Shown here one piece after another: positions 50,140 through 60,500 of a stretch of DNA of 64,000 nucleotides. Numbering within the stretch: the first letter of the stretch is position 1; each line of letters begins with the position of its first letter. The stretch is from Ceratopteris richardii. Its lineage: Eukaryota; Streptophyta; Polypodiopsida; Polypodiales; Pteridaceae. The DNA is taken from positions 135,121,196 to 135,185,195 of the forward strand of contig CM035423.1 of NCBI GenBank assembly GCA_020310875.1. The letters are read 5' to 3'. Below the pieces are notes generated by a model. That model was given only the letters and a program-made list of their open reading frames with translations. It was not told the origin of the DNA and did no database searches. A program made the position numbers and the translations under genes.

Positions 50140-51340
50140 CAGAGGCGGCCGCATATTTCGACTTGTCACAACCACTCTCTCTATTAAGTGATAAGCCGCT
50201 GTGCGCCAGGACTCGGAGATGGGCTAGAGTCTCTTCAAAAGATGAACACATCAGAAGACATCCGTGACTGGTTGTGTCAGCTGCACACAATAGAGGAGTG
50301 CTCGGTCGTTCTCCCTGTTTCTCTCTCGCGCTTGAGTAGGGCGTTGTGCATAGAGCTGCTGCCTTCTTCCGACTCCGATGTAGTTGTTGAAGGGGGACGA
50401 GGTGGTGCCGATATTGCTGATACAATAAGTCGATTCCCTAGGCACCATTGTTGTCCACACAGTAGAGGTAAACTGAGAGTCATTCCACACAGTTTCCAGG
50501 AATTCTTCACTGGCACTCTCTCTACAGAAGTATCGGAGGATCTATCGTCGCAGCACTCAGCAGTAGAAAATACTCTCTCTCTCTCTCTCTCCCTCCCTAG
50601 CAGTTAAGCTATGGCACAAACCCAAAATATCTCAACCCCGTTGCATTAGAAGCCCTACACTACTGAGAGAATCTTCTGAAGTGGCTATTGCCAGTAGAAG
50701 TGTGATGATTTGTAGAGCACAAACACGCTTAGTGGTTGATGCGCCTCCTTCTGAGGAAGTTACAGAGTGTTGTTCTTGATGATATCCTAGTATATAGCAC
50801 CTTTCTTGTCCATGTCACACACACACACTCTCTCTCTCTCTACTATAGTATACGCATAAAGAGTCTTGCACGCAACATATAGGCTAATATGAGAAGACGT
50901 TTACAACTTTTTCTGTCACAAGTCAAAGGCTTGTTGATAGTGCTTCCATCTAATTTGAAAGGAAGAGTCTTCAGAGAATACTACGTGTAGTCCTTCAAGA
51001 TGACTCTGTCGGCTCTCTGATTGCCTTCCCCTCTGTTACGATAGAGAGTGTTATGACAGAGAGTGCATAGTTTCAGATTTGAAACATAGGTTCATAGTTT
51101 CAGATTTGAAACACAGGTGCATAGGTATGTCCCTTCGCCTCCTGATCTCCCTTAGTGTTATGAATTAACTATAGTTGTAGCAGAACTCACACTGAGTGCT
51201 CAGTCAAATGAAAGTGTGAGATCTACTTGGAAAAGTGAGATACAGTAAAAATTCCGTAACTAAAGAACTACCAAGGGGCAACTCCACGAAATGGTTTCGA
51301 GTGGAAAAAAGAAGAAATGTCAAAAGTGTTTATGAACACT
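50140..51340. other. Long leader or foreign insert within family E
   Basis: About 1.2 kb between the family E gag start and its primer site, far longer than the few hundred bases usual in copia elements. It is less AT-rich near its left edge (GCGGCCGC at 50147-50154) and holds CT-rich (50573-50596) and CA/CT (50817-50841) microsatellites. Open frames of up to 139 codons occur on both strands without a recognisable domain. It may be a captured host sequence, an inserted LTR or an intron. Confidence 0.4.
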
Positions 51341-51691
51341 ATAAAGTCATGAAATCAACCAACTCCACACAATTGCGATGCTACTTGACGACCAGAATGT
51401 CATAAGGTGTGACGTGATCAATACACTTATCATATGACAATGAAATACATCAAATAGTTCAAAAGGAAGGGTGCAAGGGATGGAAAATGGGGTATAAAGG
51501 GAGTGCAAAAGGATGACGAAAATGGGTGGGAGGGTGGGCAAATGGGCAAAATGAAGTCCCAAAGAGTAAAATGATGGCAAAGTGCTTCTCCAAATAAGTA
51601 GAGAGCAACAACACCAAACTCAAGCACCACCACCACCACCAATAGGATCACCAAATGTACCACCAAGACCTCCACCTAACACTCTGATACC

Positions 51692-52080
51692 ATGTAGAGA
51701 GTACGCACGCTGAAGCAAAATGAAAATGAGAGTGTTCTCACACAAGAAAGAGTGTATGTGACACAAAATGAGTAGAGCATGAAATGGGTAAAATCATGTG
51801 GATTAGAAATGAGCTTGCCAAGAGCATGGAGTAGGCTCCTCAAGCTTCTAACCAAATACAAATGGGGGAGAGGCCCTCCTTATATAGATTTGGGAGGGGC
51901 CCTCAAAAGTTCATCTCATGGGATAATTCCCTGAAAGGAGAATGAATACAACTGGTAGAAGCAAATGGCAAGGTACCCAAATACAAAGGATATAATATAA
52001 AATGGAAATGTAATGGAAATGAAATGGAGGTAGAGTGACTCCAAGGTACAAAAGGGAGATGCACTCTCATATTCTCAACA
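51692..52080 (-). repeat. Family E LTR, second copy (shared)
   Basis: 389 bp, TGTAGAGAGTACG to TCTCAACA. On its left is the primer site, as for a 5' LTR. On its right is family E 3'-terminal internal sequence, as for a 3' LTR. It therefore serves two units at once. Confidence 0.88.
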
Positions 52081-53440
52081 CCGCCTCTACAGTTCCATTT
52101 TGTGGTGTATGGAGGCTGCTAGGATATGAGAGAAAGGTCCACCAAGAATGTATCAGCAGCAGCATGGGCACCGAATAGGAAGTCATCATCTGGGAATCCA
52201 GAGGCTCCAAGTGGTATCGACCATGCGGGATCGCCAGGTACTCCATAAGATGGCCACCAGATGGATCAATCGGATGCTCTAGAGTTACGCCACCAATGAG
52301 GTACAGGAACAGAACAAGATCGCACTGAACGAGATCACCTCCATGCGTGATAGGTAGGATTACTCGATGTGGTACATAGGAACCTCCACAGCTTTGACAA
52401 TATCCACCATGAGATGTGTATCGCCAAGTAGTAGGTCTTGCAAGAGTGAAACTTAAAGTATGAAGTATAAAATCATAGTCACATGGTAGTACATTTGTAT
52501 GCTGTAGTTCTCCATGGAGTGTACAACGTCTTGCTATGTATCGGTAGAACCATGGAAGCCCCCTTTGAATCGAGAAGTTGGCTCAAAATAGGATCCAACT
52601 AAGTGATGAATCCAAGTAGATGCAGGAGTATCCTGAGGTAAGTGAAAACATGCTAGACTCCATGAATGGAAGAATACATGCTTAGAATGCTCCTATAGAC
52701 GAGGTAAGTGGACTCTCAAAGGTAGGAGTGGAAAATGATGAGTCACTAATCTTGGAGTAATGCCCAACTAAAGCTGCGGGGAAATATGAGCCTTCGATGG
52801 TACGATAGGAGGTGTAGCCATCGGAGGTATAAGCTGAGATGATATCTCTAATTCCTCATGCTCCAAAACTGTACCATGATCGGGAAAGTCATGTACAAAG
52901 AGAGCATGCTCCACATAGTGTGACTGTTCAAAATTGGAATGATCCCCCTCTGAAGCAGAAATGGGAGGATCCAAAAGGGATGAATACTTAGAGTATTAAT
53001 CTAAGGTGCAGTGTTTGGTTACTATTAGTGAGTGAGTCTTTGGGTCATAGAGTTTGTATACCTTTTGTCACTCACTATACCCGACGAAAATGTACTTCTT
53101 AGGTTGATTATCACCATGGCCTTGGACGTAGGCATCACTACCAAAGATGCAAAAATAAATCATACTTGGCTTCGTCTTAAAGTAAGCCTCAAATGGTGTT
53201 TTGTTCTTCAACACATCTGAAAATCCTCTGTTCTCAATATGAATTGCTTTGTGCACTGCTTTACCCCAAAAATTTAGTGGAAGTTGCCTTTGTCTAAACA
53301 TAACTTTGGCCATCTGGATCACACTTCAACTCTTTTGTAATGCAATACCTTGTTGAGTATCTTTCTTGGCTTGATACTTGATTCCATGTTGCTTCAAGTA
53401 CTTGGAGAAGTTGTGATTGACAAAACTACTATCTCCATCA
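52081..53440 (-). mobile_element. Copia family E, truncated second unit
   Basis: Repeats 47239-48600 closely in the same orientation: the segment that replaces RT, the integrase tail (52768-52974) and the integrase C-terminal half (53068-53400). It breaks off at about 53440, inside the integrase, where family A sequence begins. It lacks the 17-bp duplication present in the first unit. Confidence 0.87.
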
Positions 53441-53845
53441 GCAATGCCACAAAATACATCATTGCTTTCAACCATGGCCACTAACTAAAATACCATAATG
53501 CAAAAAAATGATTGTATCTTGAAAAGTTGAATAGAACCACCCTATCAAACTCTACTAAATGTGTATCAAAACTTTGAGGCGCTTATATTGGTGAACCAAA
53601 ACTTGTATATATGCTCAAAACAAAAGGACGAAATTGCATGCGTAGGTGCTATGATGGTGTATTTAGAGGCCAAAATGAGCTCATATCAAAATCTCGATGC
53701 CATAAAATGAAACTGTTTTGAACTCCTAATCACCTTGAGTATGGTCACCAATTTTTGTGCGATTCTAGACTGTGATCGGAGGGGTGTTGAAGACACCCTA
53801 GATGAAGAATTGACCTACTCTGATACCAATTGTTGGATTTTGATA
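53441..53845 (-). pseudogene. Copia family A, copy 11: gag start and leader
   Basis: Minus-strand gag N-terminus (start codon complement at 53473-53475), the roughly 350-bp leader and the primer site (CTCTGATACCA, about 53818-53828). Only about 17 bp of LTR remain (TGTTGGATTTTGATATC from 53831) before similarity ends. Confidence 0.85.
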
Positions 53846-54702
53846 TCTAATATTAATAGACTCAAGGTACACATACATAGAGATTGATAAATAGGGAATA
53901 ATAGATGTAACTAGCCTTAACTAGCCAATTCACTACCACCTACCTATTTTCACTTAGATTACGTACTCTATCACCTTCACTAGCAGGGTTCCTCTTCCCC
54001 TAGTACACAAATAGGACACCAACCAACTGATAACCAAACCTATAGGTTGATATGATCAAATAGCAGACAAAAAGGTAAGTAGACTAAATCACAACCAAAT
54101 AATATGATAGCCATCATAGATTTAGTCAAAAGGGATCAATCCAGTTGATAAGAACACACACCAAAAACATTATAACACACCTTGGAAGTTATCCAAACAA
54201 TCTTAAGGGAAACAATATGGAACATTAAAAACAATTATCTCATCACTTGTCCAAGATTTCAACATGAATGGTCCAATACACTATAGGACTAACCCAAAGG
54301 CTAGCCTAAGATCCAACAATGCTCGTAATAGGACTAGTCCAACACATTCATTTGGGTAAGCAAGCCAACCTCATAAATACAACAAGGATACAATAGACAG
54401 AGACTACAAGCACGTATAGCATAAAAGGCCCTTCTACACGTATGTAAATAGTGTCAAATGAGTGCCAAATTGTTGCTTATATAGATACTAGTAAGCCATA
54501 TGAGTGGCTCTGAATGTGTAGGGAAAAATTGCTCCTTGACATAGGTTTCTCTCCACAAAATGGTATGTCAACTTGGAAGGAAGGCAACTATCAGCAAATG
54601 AAAATTGCCCAAGTGGGTCACCACCAAATGGCTTTTGATATCTACATGACTGGTGCAACAAACTAACAATTACGACCACTACGTGCTAGTGAGATGACTA
54701 TC
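53846..54702. other. Interval without recognised content
   Basis: No gene, LTR or RNA gene recognised. Confidence 0.5.
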
Positions 54703-54950
54703 CTCCCAACCTTATGCCTGTATATATAGCTGCTCGAATCAACGAGGACCACAAATGTAACTAGAGTCCACAAGTGCATGTGCAATCTCCTCCACTCCTT
54801 TCATATCTACCACTATAGTCTACTAGTGGCTACAGTGTTCTCGACCACTGCTTTAGCACCTTCCACTAGAGTCCACTAGTGGTTGGTGTACTCACCTCTC
54901 GAGTTAAGTCCACTGGTCTCAAGTTAACTCACGTTAACTTGAGTTAGAAG
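54703..54950. repeat. Diverged copy of the 477-bp unit core
   Basis: Shares TATGCCTGTATATATAGCTG, the CCACTAG...CTAGTGG inverted repeats and the CTCAAGTTAAC/GTTAACTTGAG palindrome (54918-54943, 4-base loop) with the tandem units at 56418-63010. It holds one copy of the internal 75-bp segment that is doubled there, so it may be closer to the older form. Confidence 0.8.
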
Positions 54951-54952
54951 AC

Positions 54953-55012
54953 TCTAGAGCAATTGGAGAGTTCTCTTGTAGACGGTATAAGGTTCGATCC
55001 CCGCCAGGTGCG
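54953..55012 (+). ncRNA. tRNA-like sequence 1 (pseudogene)
   Basis: A box-A-like TAGAGCAATTGG is followed by box B GGTTCGATCC (54991-55000) and CCCGCC. The D-arm-like GAG...CTC pairing is present; acceptor pairing is poor. Not a functional tRNA. Confidence 0.4.
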
Positions 55013-55066
55013 CTAAGGAATACTTTGTCCTTCACAAAAAGAAGTTTTGCAATGCAAATATCGACC

Positions 55067-55083
55067 ACGGGTCCAAAACCCGT
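55067..55083 (+). ncRNA. tRNA T-arm-like hairpin
   Basis: Perfect 5-bp stem ACGGG/CCCGT with a 7-base loop TCCAAAA, the dimensions of a T arm. The remaining tRNA parts are not convincing. Confidence 0.3.
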
Positions 55084-55188
55084 CCGCGAGCTGCTGTAAA
55101 TGTATCCTTCCATTGGCTTATGATTTGTACTTAAGCTGCCTATAATATATGATCTTTGCAAAAAAGTACACCTGCCGATGTGACTACG

Positions 55189-55242
55189 ATCCTGGATTAG
55201 ACGACGTCTAATAGCCGACGACGCCACGGGTTCAAGCAGGAT
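55189..55242 (+). ncRNA. tRNA-like sequence 2 (partial)
   Basis: End pairing ATCCTG/CAGGAT, a TTAGAC/GTCTAA hairpin and a CGGGTTCAAG box-B-like segment. At 54 bases it is too short for a complete tRNA. Confidence 0.3.
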
Positions 55243-55283
55243 TAATCTACAGAAATTTTGGCCTTAATATTTTAGTCAATAAA

Positions 55284-55356
55284 TTCAACGAGTCTCGGTC
55301 TACTTGATAGTTGAGACGACTGTTTCCGAGACTTCGCGAGATCAATCCTCGTGCGC
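55284..55356 (+). ncRNA. tRNA-like sequence 3
   Basis: D-arm pairing GTCT (55298-55301) with AGAC (55314-55317), and a T-arm-like CGAG-ATCAATC-CTCG hairpin (55337-55351). The anticodon stem is weak. Confidence 0.4.
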
Positions 55357-55481
55357 CACCTGATTAGCTATCTTCTTCAGGGATGGTTGGACTGTTTTGC
55401 TTTTTATCTGTTGATGGAGCGCCGGCAACATTGCTCACTATTTGTATTGAATCCGTAAGAAACCAAAGATCGTGAACGCTT

Positions 55482-55553
55482 CTGCTATATTGGATAGAGC
55501 AGAACTGTGTACGCTAAGAGTCACAGCTTCAAAACACGCGCGCCATCTGCTGC
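55482..55553 (+). ncRNA. tRNA-like sequence 4
   Basis: D arm GCTATATTGGATAGAGC, anticodon-type stem CTGTG/CACAG (55505-55509 with 55522-55526) but a 12-base loop, then a degraded T arm ending CGCGCGCC. Overall order and spacing are those of a tRNA. Confidence 0.45.
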
Positions 55554-55556
55554 AGT

Positions 55557-56080
55557 TGAAGATTTGAATGCCAAAGATGAACACGGAACGTGAAGATGTG
55601 TTCGAACCTTAAAAGCCGGTGCACGTGAAGACCGATGATTGAAGATGTGATTCTATTGTTATTAGCCTCTCTAGAACGACGTATCACAACAAGAATTGCG
55701 CACGCGGTGTACGTTGCTGTATTGAAAATGCATCGATCTGCGATTGAACCCGGCTGAAGAAATTAGCGGAATATTTGCATCCTTTTTTGCTAAGGATGAC
55801 TTCGAGCTCTTAATCACTCGCGTGGACCTAACGAGGATGGTTTCCAGGTCCACAACTCTTTTGTATTTCCTGTGGAAGAAAAATCAATGCATCTCTGAAG
55901 CGAATACATTTCTGAAGCCATCGAGCACATTGGTTGCAACAGCGCGTTGGAGACGAGACATCATTGGTTTATTTCCCATCTCCTGTGCGAGAAAGACCCA
56001 TAACTGCACTCTCCATTTTGTGATTGAAAATTGCACAACAGTGCCACAACTCATAATCTTGGAGAAGGCAAAATCGTGAC
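55557..56080. other. GC-richer interval between tRNA-like segments
   Basis: No protein family recognised. It contains another GATTGAACCCGG-like word (55742-55753; on the minus strand GGGTTCAATC, a box B form) and a perfect GTGGACCT/AGGTCCAC inverted repeat (about 55822-55853). Open frames of up to 111 codons are unconvincing. Confidence 0.4.
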
Positions 56081-56087
56081 CAGCTTT

Positions 56088-56150
56088 CGTTCCTGTGGAT
56101 AAAGGAGAATATTGTACTTCAGGTAATATGGGTTCAACTCCCCGCGGTGC
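56088..56150 (+). ncRNA. tRNA-like sequence 6
   Basis: D arm TCCTGTGGATAAAGGA, anticodon-type stem ATATT/AATAT (56109-56113 with 56125-56129), and T-arm-like GGG-TTCAACT-CCC (56130-56142). The variable loop is missing, so it is not a standard tRNA. Confidence 0.4.
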
Positions 56151-56296
56151 AAGATGTCAGCAACATCGAATTGCAAAATGAAATGACTTTTTGCTTCTCT
56201 AAGCATCACTCCGAACAGCAGATGCGCTCGGGGAGACAACTTGGAGATGTCGGGTCTGACAGCACTTTGAAAGTTATTTCGCTGTTTTCTCAATCA

Positions 56297-56369
56297 CCGG
56301 GCTATGGTCTATTGGTAGAGTAGTTCTCTACCATGGAAGAGATTCAGATTCAATGCCCTTCACCCGTCT
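56297..56369 (+). ncRNA. tRNA-like sequence 7 (CAT in anticodon loop)
   Basis: The best of the group. Box-A-like TGGTCTATTGGTAGAG has TCTA/TAGA pairing (56308-56311 with 56316-56319). The anticodon stem TCTCT/AGAGA (56325-56329 with 56338-56342) encloses ACCATGGA, and the box-B-like GATTCAATGCC follows. The acceptor stem is imperfect. Confidence 0.5.
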
Positions 56370-56417
56370 GACTAGAGATGCATTTATGACTGCCTTTTGC
56401 TTGCGTTGGGAACAGCC

Positions 56418-56952
56418 AAATTAGATATAGAACAGAAAAAAATCCTGTCACTACAGCTCTCGGATTTGTGGTTATGAAAAGGTCGCTCGTCATGAAAAGG
56501 TCGCGAGATCAAAGATGGATTACCGCGCTCAGGAGGAAAGTAAAAGCATCTATATTATGTTGCCTATATATATAGTTGCTCGAATCAACGAGGACCACAA
56601 ATGTAACTATAGTCCAGAAGTGCATGTGCAATCTCCTCCACTCCTTTCATATCTACCACTAGAGTCTACTAGTGGCTGGATAACTAGAGTCCACAAGTGC
56701 ATGTGCAATCTCCTCCACTCCTTTCATATCTACCACTAGAGTCTACTAGTGGCTCGAGTGTTCTCGACCACTGCTTTAGCACCTTCCACTAGAGTCCACT
56801 AGTGGTTGGTGTACTCACCTCTCGAGTTAAGTCCACTGGTCTCAAGTTAACTCACGTTAACTTGAGTTAGAACGCTCTAGAGCATCTTGGACAAAAATTA
56901 GATATAGAACAGAAAAAAATCCTGTCACTACAGCTCTCGGATTTGTGGTTAT
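56418..56952. repeat. Tandem 477-bp repeat, unit 1 and start of unit 2
   Basis: Unit 1 (56418-56894) starts AAATTAGATATAGAAC. Unit 2 starts at 56895 and is split after 56952 by the family A element. Inside each unit a segment of about 75 bp (AACTAGAGTCCACAAGTG... to CTACTAGTGGCT) is itself doubled. The unit carries CCACTAG/CTAGTGG and CTCAAGTTAAC/GTTAACTTGAG inverted repeats. Confidence 0.92.
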
Positions 56953-57183
56953 TGTTGATATATTTAGGTAGTGATGTGTGTGAACACTCTAGGACCGCCG
57001 GGGCACTTTTTTCCCTCTTTAGGAGGTTTTTTTTCCCCCGGCTTGTATATACGCCTATTGCCCTAATGGGCTACTTATCTTTGTACATTCTCTAGTAATA
57101 CATTCAGTCTTGTGTGTTGTGCTCCAAGCTTCTTCTTCTTCCTTGTGCTGTTCGCGTGCTTCCGCAGACGTCTAACTCCAACA
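56953..57183 (+). repeat. 5' LTR of family A copy 12
   Basis: 231 bp, TGTTGATATA to CCAACA. TATATA at 57046-57051 is a candidate TATA box. No difference from the 3' LTR is seen by eye. Confidence 0.96.
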
Positions 57184-57185
57184 AT

Positions 57186-57197
57186 TGGTATCAGAGC
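57186..57197 (+). other. Primer-binding site, initiator methionine tRNA
   Basis: TGGTATCAGAGC, complementary to the 3' end of plant initiator methionine tRNA, two bases after the LTR. Confidence 0.93.
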
Positions 57198-57538
57198 AGG
57201 TCGTTGCTTCTTCTAGGGCGCCGTCGACACTCCTCCGTTTGCAGTCTCAGATTCACACAAAATTTGGTGAGCATACTCAGGGTGTTTCCGAGATCAAAAC
57301 GGCTTCGCTCTGTGGTGCCAAAATCGCGATCTGAGCTCGTTTCGGCCTCCGAACGCACTATCGCAGTGCTTGTGCAGGCTATTTCGTCCTTTTGTGCCAA
57401 AGGTATATACCAGTTTCTGTTCGCCAGTTTAAGCGTCTCGAAGTCTGCTACAGGTCTAGCAGAACTCGTGTGGGCAGTTCTGTTCAACTTTTTGAGATAC
57501 AGTCAATTTTCTGCATCAAGGTATTTTAGTCACCGGCC

Positions 57539-60500
57539 ATGGCTGAAAGCAGTGATGTATTCCGTATGTTGGCTGTTGAGGATAAGTTGGATGGTACCAA
57601 CTACCCATTATGGGCTTATATGATGCGACATGTACTGGTTGCAAAAGGATTGTGGAACATTGTGCAGGGTGTTGAAAGACGTCCTGTTACACCTGTAACG
57701 ACAGGTACTGCAAATACAGGTGTTGGAGCTGATGAAGATGGTGTCGAAGATGATATTCCGCAGATTCCTGTTCGTGCTGCTGTTTCTGTTGCACCTACTG
57801 CAGAGCAGATTCGTTGGGATGGCAGAGATGCCCAGGCACATGCATTGATAGCTTTGTCTGTCAAACGTGCCATTATTCCTCACATTCGCTCTTGCAGAAC
57901 AGCAAAGGATGCTTGGGATACACTTACCACTTTGTACCAGGCTAGGAATGAGGCTCGTGTTGCTTACCTCCGAAAACAGTTGGAGAGTGAGCACATGAAT
58001 GAAGGTGATTCGATGGACAGTTTTCTTACAAAGATCAAAGACCTGAAGGAACAATTGATTTCTGCTGATGAGGTTATACCAGATAGCTCACTTGTGCAGA
58101 CCGTTCTGAATGGCCTTCCTGATTCATATCAGAGTTTTGCCTCTACTCTTCGATTGATGATGAAAGGCAATCCGAATGCCTTGTCATTTGAGGAATTAGT
58201 CTCTGTTCTGTTGCAGGAAGATCAGTCCAGGCAGAACAGGTCCATTATGCGTGTTGCAGATCAAGCTTTCCTGGCTAGTCAGAAGGGCAAAGGAAAATGG
58301 AGCTCTTCTACTAGTAAGCAGAAATCTGCAAATGCTGCACAATCGAAGAACCAGGATAAAGATGAGAAGAAATCAGAAAAGCAGAAATTGTTCTGCAAGT
58401 ACTGTAAAGGAAATGATCATATTATAAAGAACTGTCCAAAACTGGCTGCTAAAGAGGCAAAGAAGAAAGAGGCTGGAATGGTTGTTGCAGAGGCCTCTAC
58501 ACCAAAAACAGAGTCTGCAAATCTTGTGCAGGAAGAAGAATGGGCGTTTACTACTGTCTGCAGTTTTGACCCATCTTCTCATGATCAGTGCATGTCTGCA
58601 GTAGACTCAGATGTTTGGTACTTTGACAGTGGGGCGACCAAACATATTACCTCGCAGCGCAGTTTCTTCTCTTCACTCGAGCCTGCCCCTACAGGGAATA
58701 CTGTCACATGCGCCAATAACTCCTCTTATCCTGTTATGGGAGTTGGTAAGATCATTCTGACTACTGCTGATGGTAGTTCTTTCACTTTGTCAGATTCTTT
58801 ATTTGTGCCAGGGATCAAAAAGAACCTGTTATCAGTTTCTGCATTAGCCAAGATTGGCTTGGTTGTGAAATTCGTTGATGACAGGTGTACAGTCCATGAT
58901 CTCTCAAATGGCGATGTGATTATTGCTTCTGGCATTTTATGTCGTGGGCTGTATAAGCTCATAGACTATGAAAGATCTGTGAATGATTCGGCATGTGCAG
59001 TTCATGATTCTCAGGCTATGTCAGATGCAAAGCTTTGGCATGCACGCTTTGGTCATCTGAATTTTGCTAGCTTGTTACGCCTACAGAAATCTGAAATGGT
59101 GTCCTCTTTGCCCAAACTTGAGGCACCTGGAAAACATGTTTGTGAAGGCTGTATTTTGGGCAAAATGCAGCGTTCTTCCTTTCCAAAAGATGGTTCAGTT
59201 CGGGCTATGCAGAAATTGCAGCTTGTACATAGTGATGTCTGTGGTCCTATGCAGACACCCTCTTTTGGAAATTACCTTTACTTCGTGACTTTCATTGATG
59301 ATTTTTCCAGGCATGCATGGGTATATCCACTCAAAGCAAAGTCCGAAGTGTTCATGTGCTTCAAACAGTTTTTGGTTTTGGCTGAAAATCTGTCAGCATG
59401 TAAAATGGGCACCCTCCGTTCTGATCGAGGGGGGGAATATATGTCTTCAGATTTTAATGCATTTCTGGCTGAACGTGGGATAAAACACCAGTGTACAGTG
59501 CCGTATACACCTCAACAGAATGGAGTTGCTGAATGAAAGAACAGGTCACTCATGGAGATGGCGAGGTGCATGGTCAAAAGTCAGGCTTTACCACATAGTT
59601 TCTGGCTTGAAGCTGTCATGTGTGCAGCATATGTACTGAACAGGTGTCCCACCAAAGCGTTGCAGTCTATCACTCCATATGAGGCTTGGCATGACCGCAA
59701 GCCATCTGTTGCTCATCTGCGTGTTTTTGGTTGTTTGGCATATGCATTAGTGCCTGAACAACATCGCAGAAAATTGGATGATAAGGCAGTAAAATCTATT
59801 TTTGTTGGGTACAGTTCTGAAAGTAAAGGCTATCGTCTGTATCATCCACAGACTAAACGCATTCTGGTTAGCCGTGATGTTGTCTTTGTGGAAGATGCTA
59901 TTCAGCCATTGCTTTCATGTACTAAGGAGACATCTGTTAGCTCCAAAGACATGTATGATACTTTGATGCCTCTTTTTACAGGTGGACAGGCTAGCGCTGG
60001 TCCCAATGAGGCAACTTTTCAGCCTTTGCAGGTTTCATATGATGATGCAGATCATTCCATTTCTGATGCAGATTTACATGATGCACTTGTTGATGAGAGA
60101 GCTGATATTGAACAGGCAAAAACTATGCCAAAATGGCTGGTGCAGACTTTGCGTGACAGCAAATTAGATGCACCTTTGTCATATCGTACTCGTTCAGGCT
60201 CTCATAGTACCTCCTTTGCATCAGATTGCTATGCTATGGCTGCATCTAGTCTCTGTGATGAGAATGAGCCTGTTTCTTTTGATGAAGCACAAAATTCAGA
60301 AAATTGGAAGGCTGCTATGCAATCTGAATATGATGCTATAATGAAGAATGGTACATGGTCTTTATGTGACTTGCCTCCTGGCAAGAAGGCCATTGGCACT
60401 AAGTGGGTATACAAGCTGAAGCGTAAACCTGATGGTACAGTTGACAGGTATAAGGCTAGGCTTGTTGCAAAGGGTTATGCACAGGAAAGAGGCATTGATT

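Larger units (their letters stand above)
47239..51691 (-). mobile_element. Copia family E, internal region of first unit
   Basis: Runs from the polypurine tract on the left to the primer site (plus-strand CTCTGATACCA, 51681-51691) on the right. Right to left: an unusually long leader (about 50.1-51.7 kb), gag (about 49480-50110), protease, integrase (48200-49115), then about 950 bp without recognisable reverse transcriptase or RNase H before the LTR. Confidence 0.85.

Noticed and set aside
50188..50607. 139-codon plus-strand frame in the family E leader
   Set aside because: No recognisable domain; overlaps open frames on the other strand and a CT microsatellite.
54934..55227. 97-codon minus-strand frame in the tRNA-like cluster
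   Set aside because: Antisense reading of tRNA-like sequence; such frames often appear opposite tRNA genes and have no independent support.
56297..56369. A functional methionine-type tRNA gene
   Set aside because: The anticodon loop has eight bases and the acceptor stem does not pair properly; tRNA-like only.
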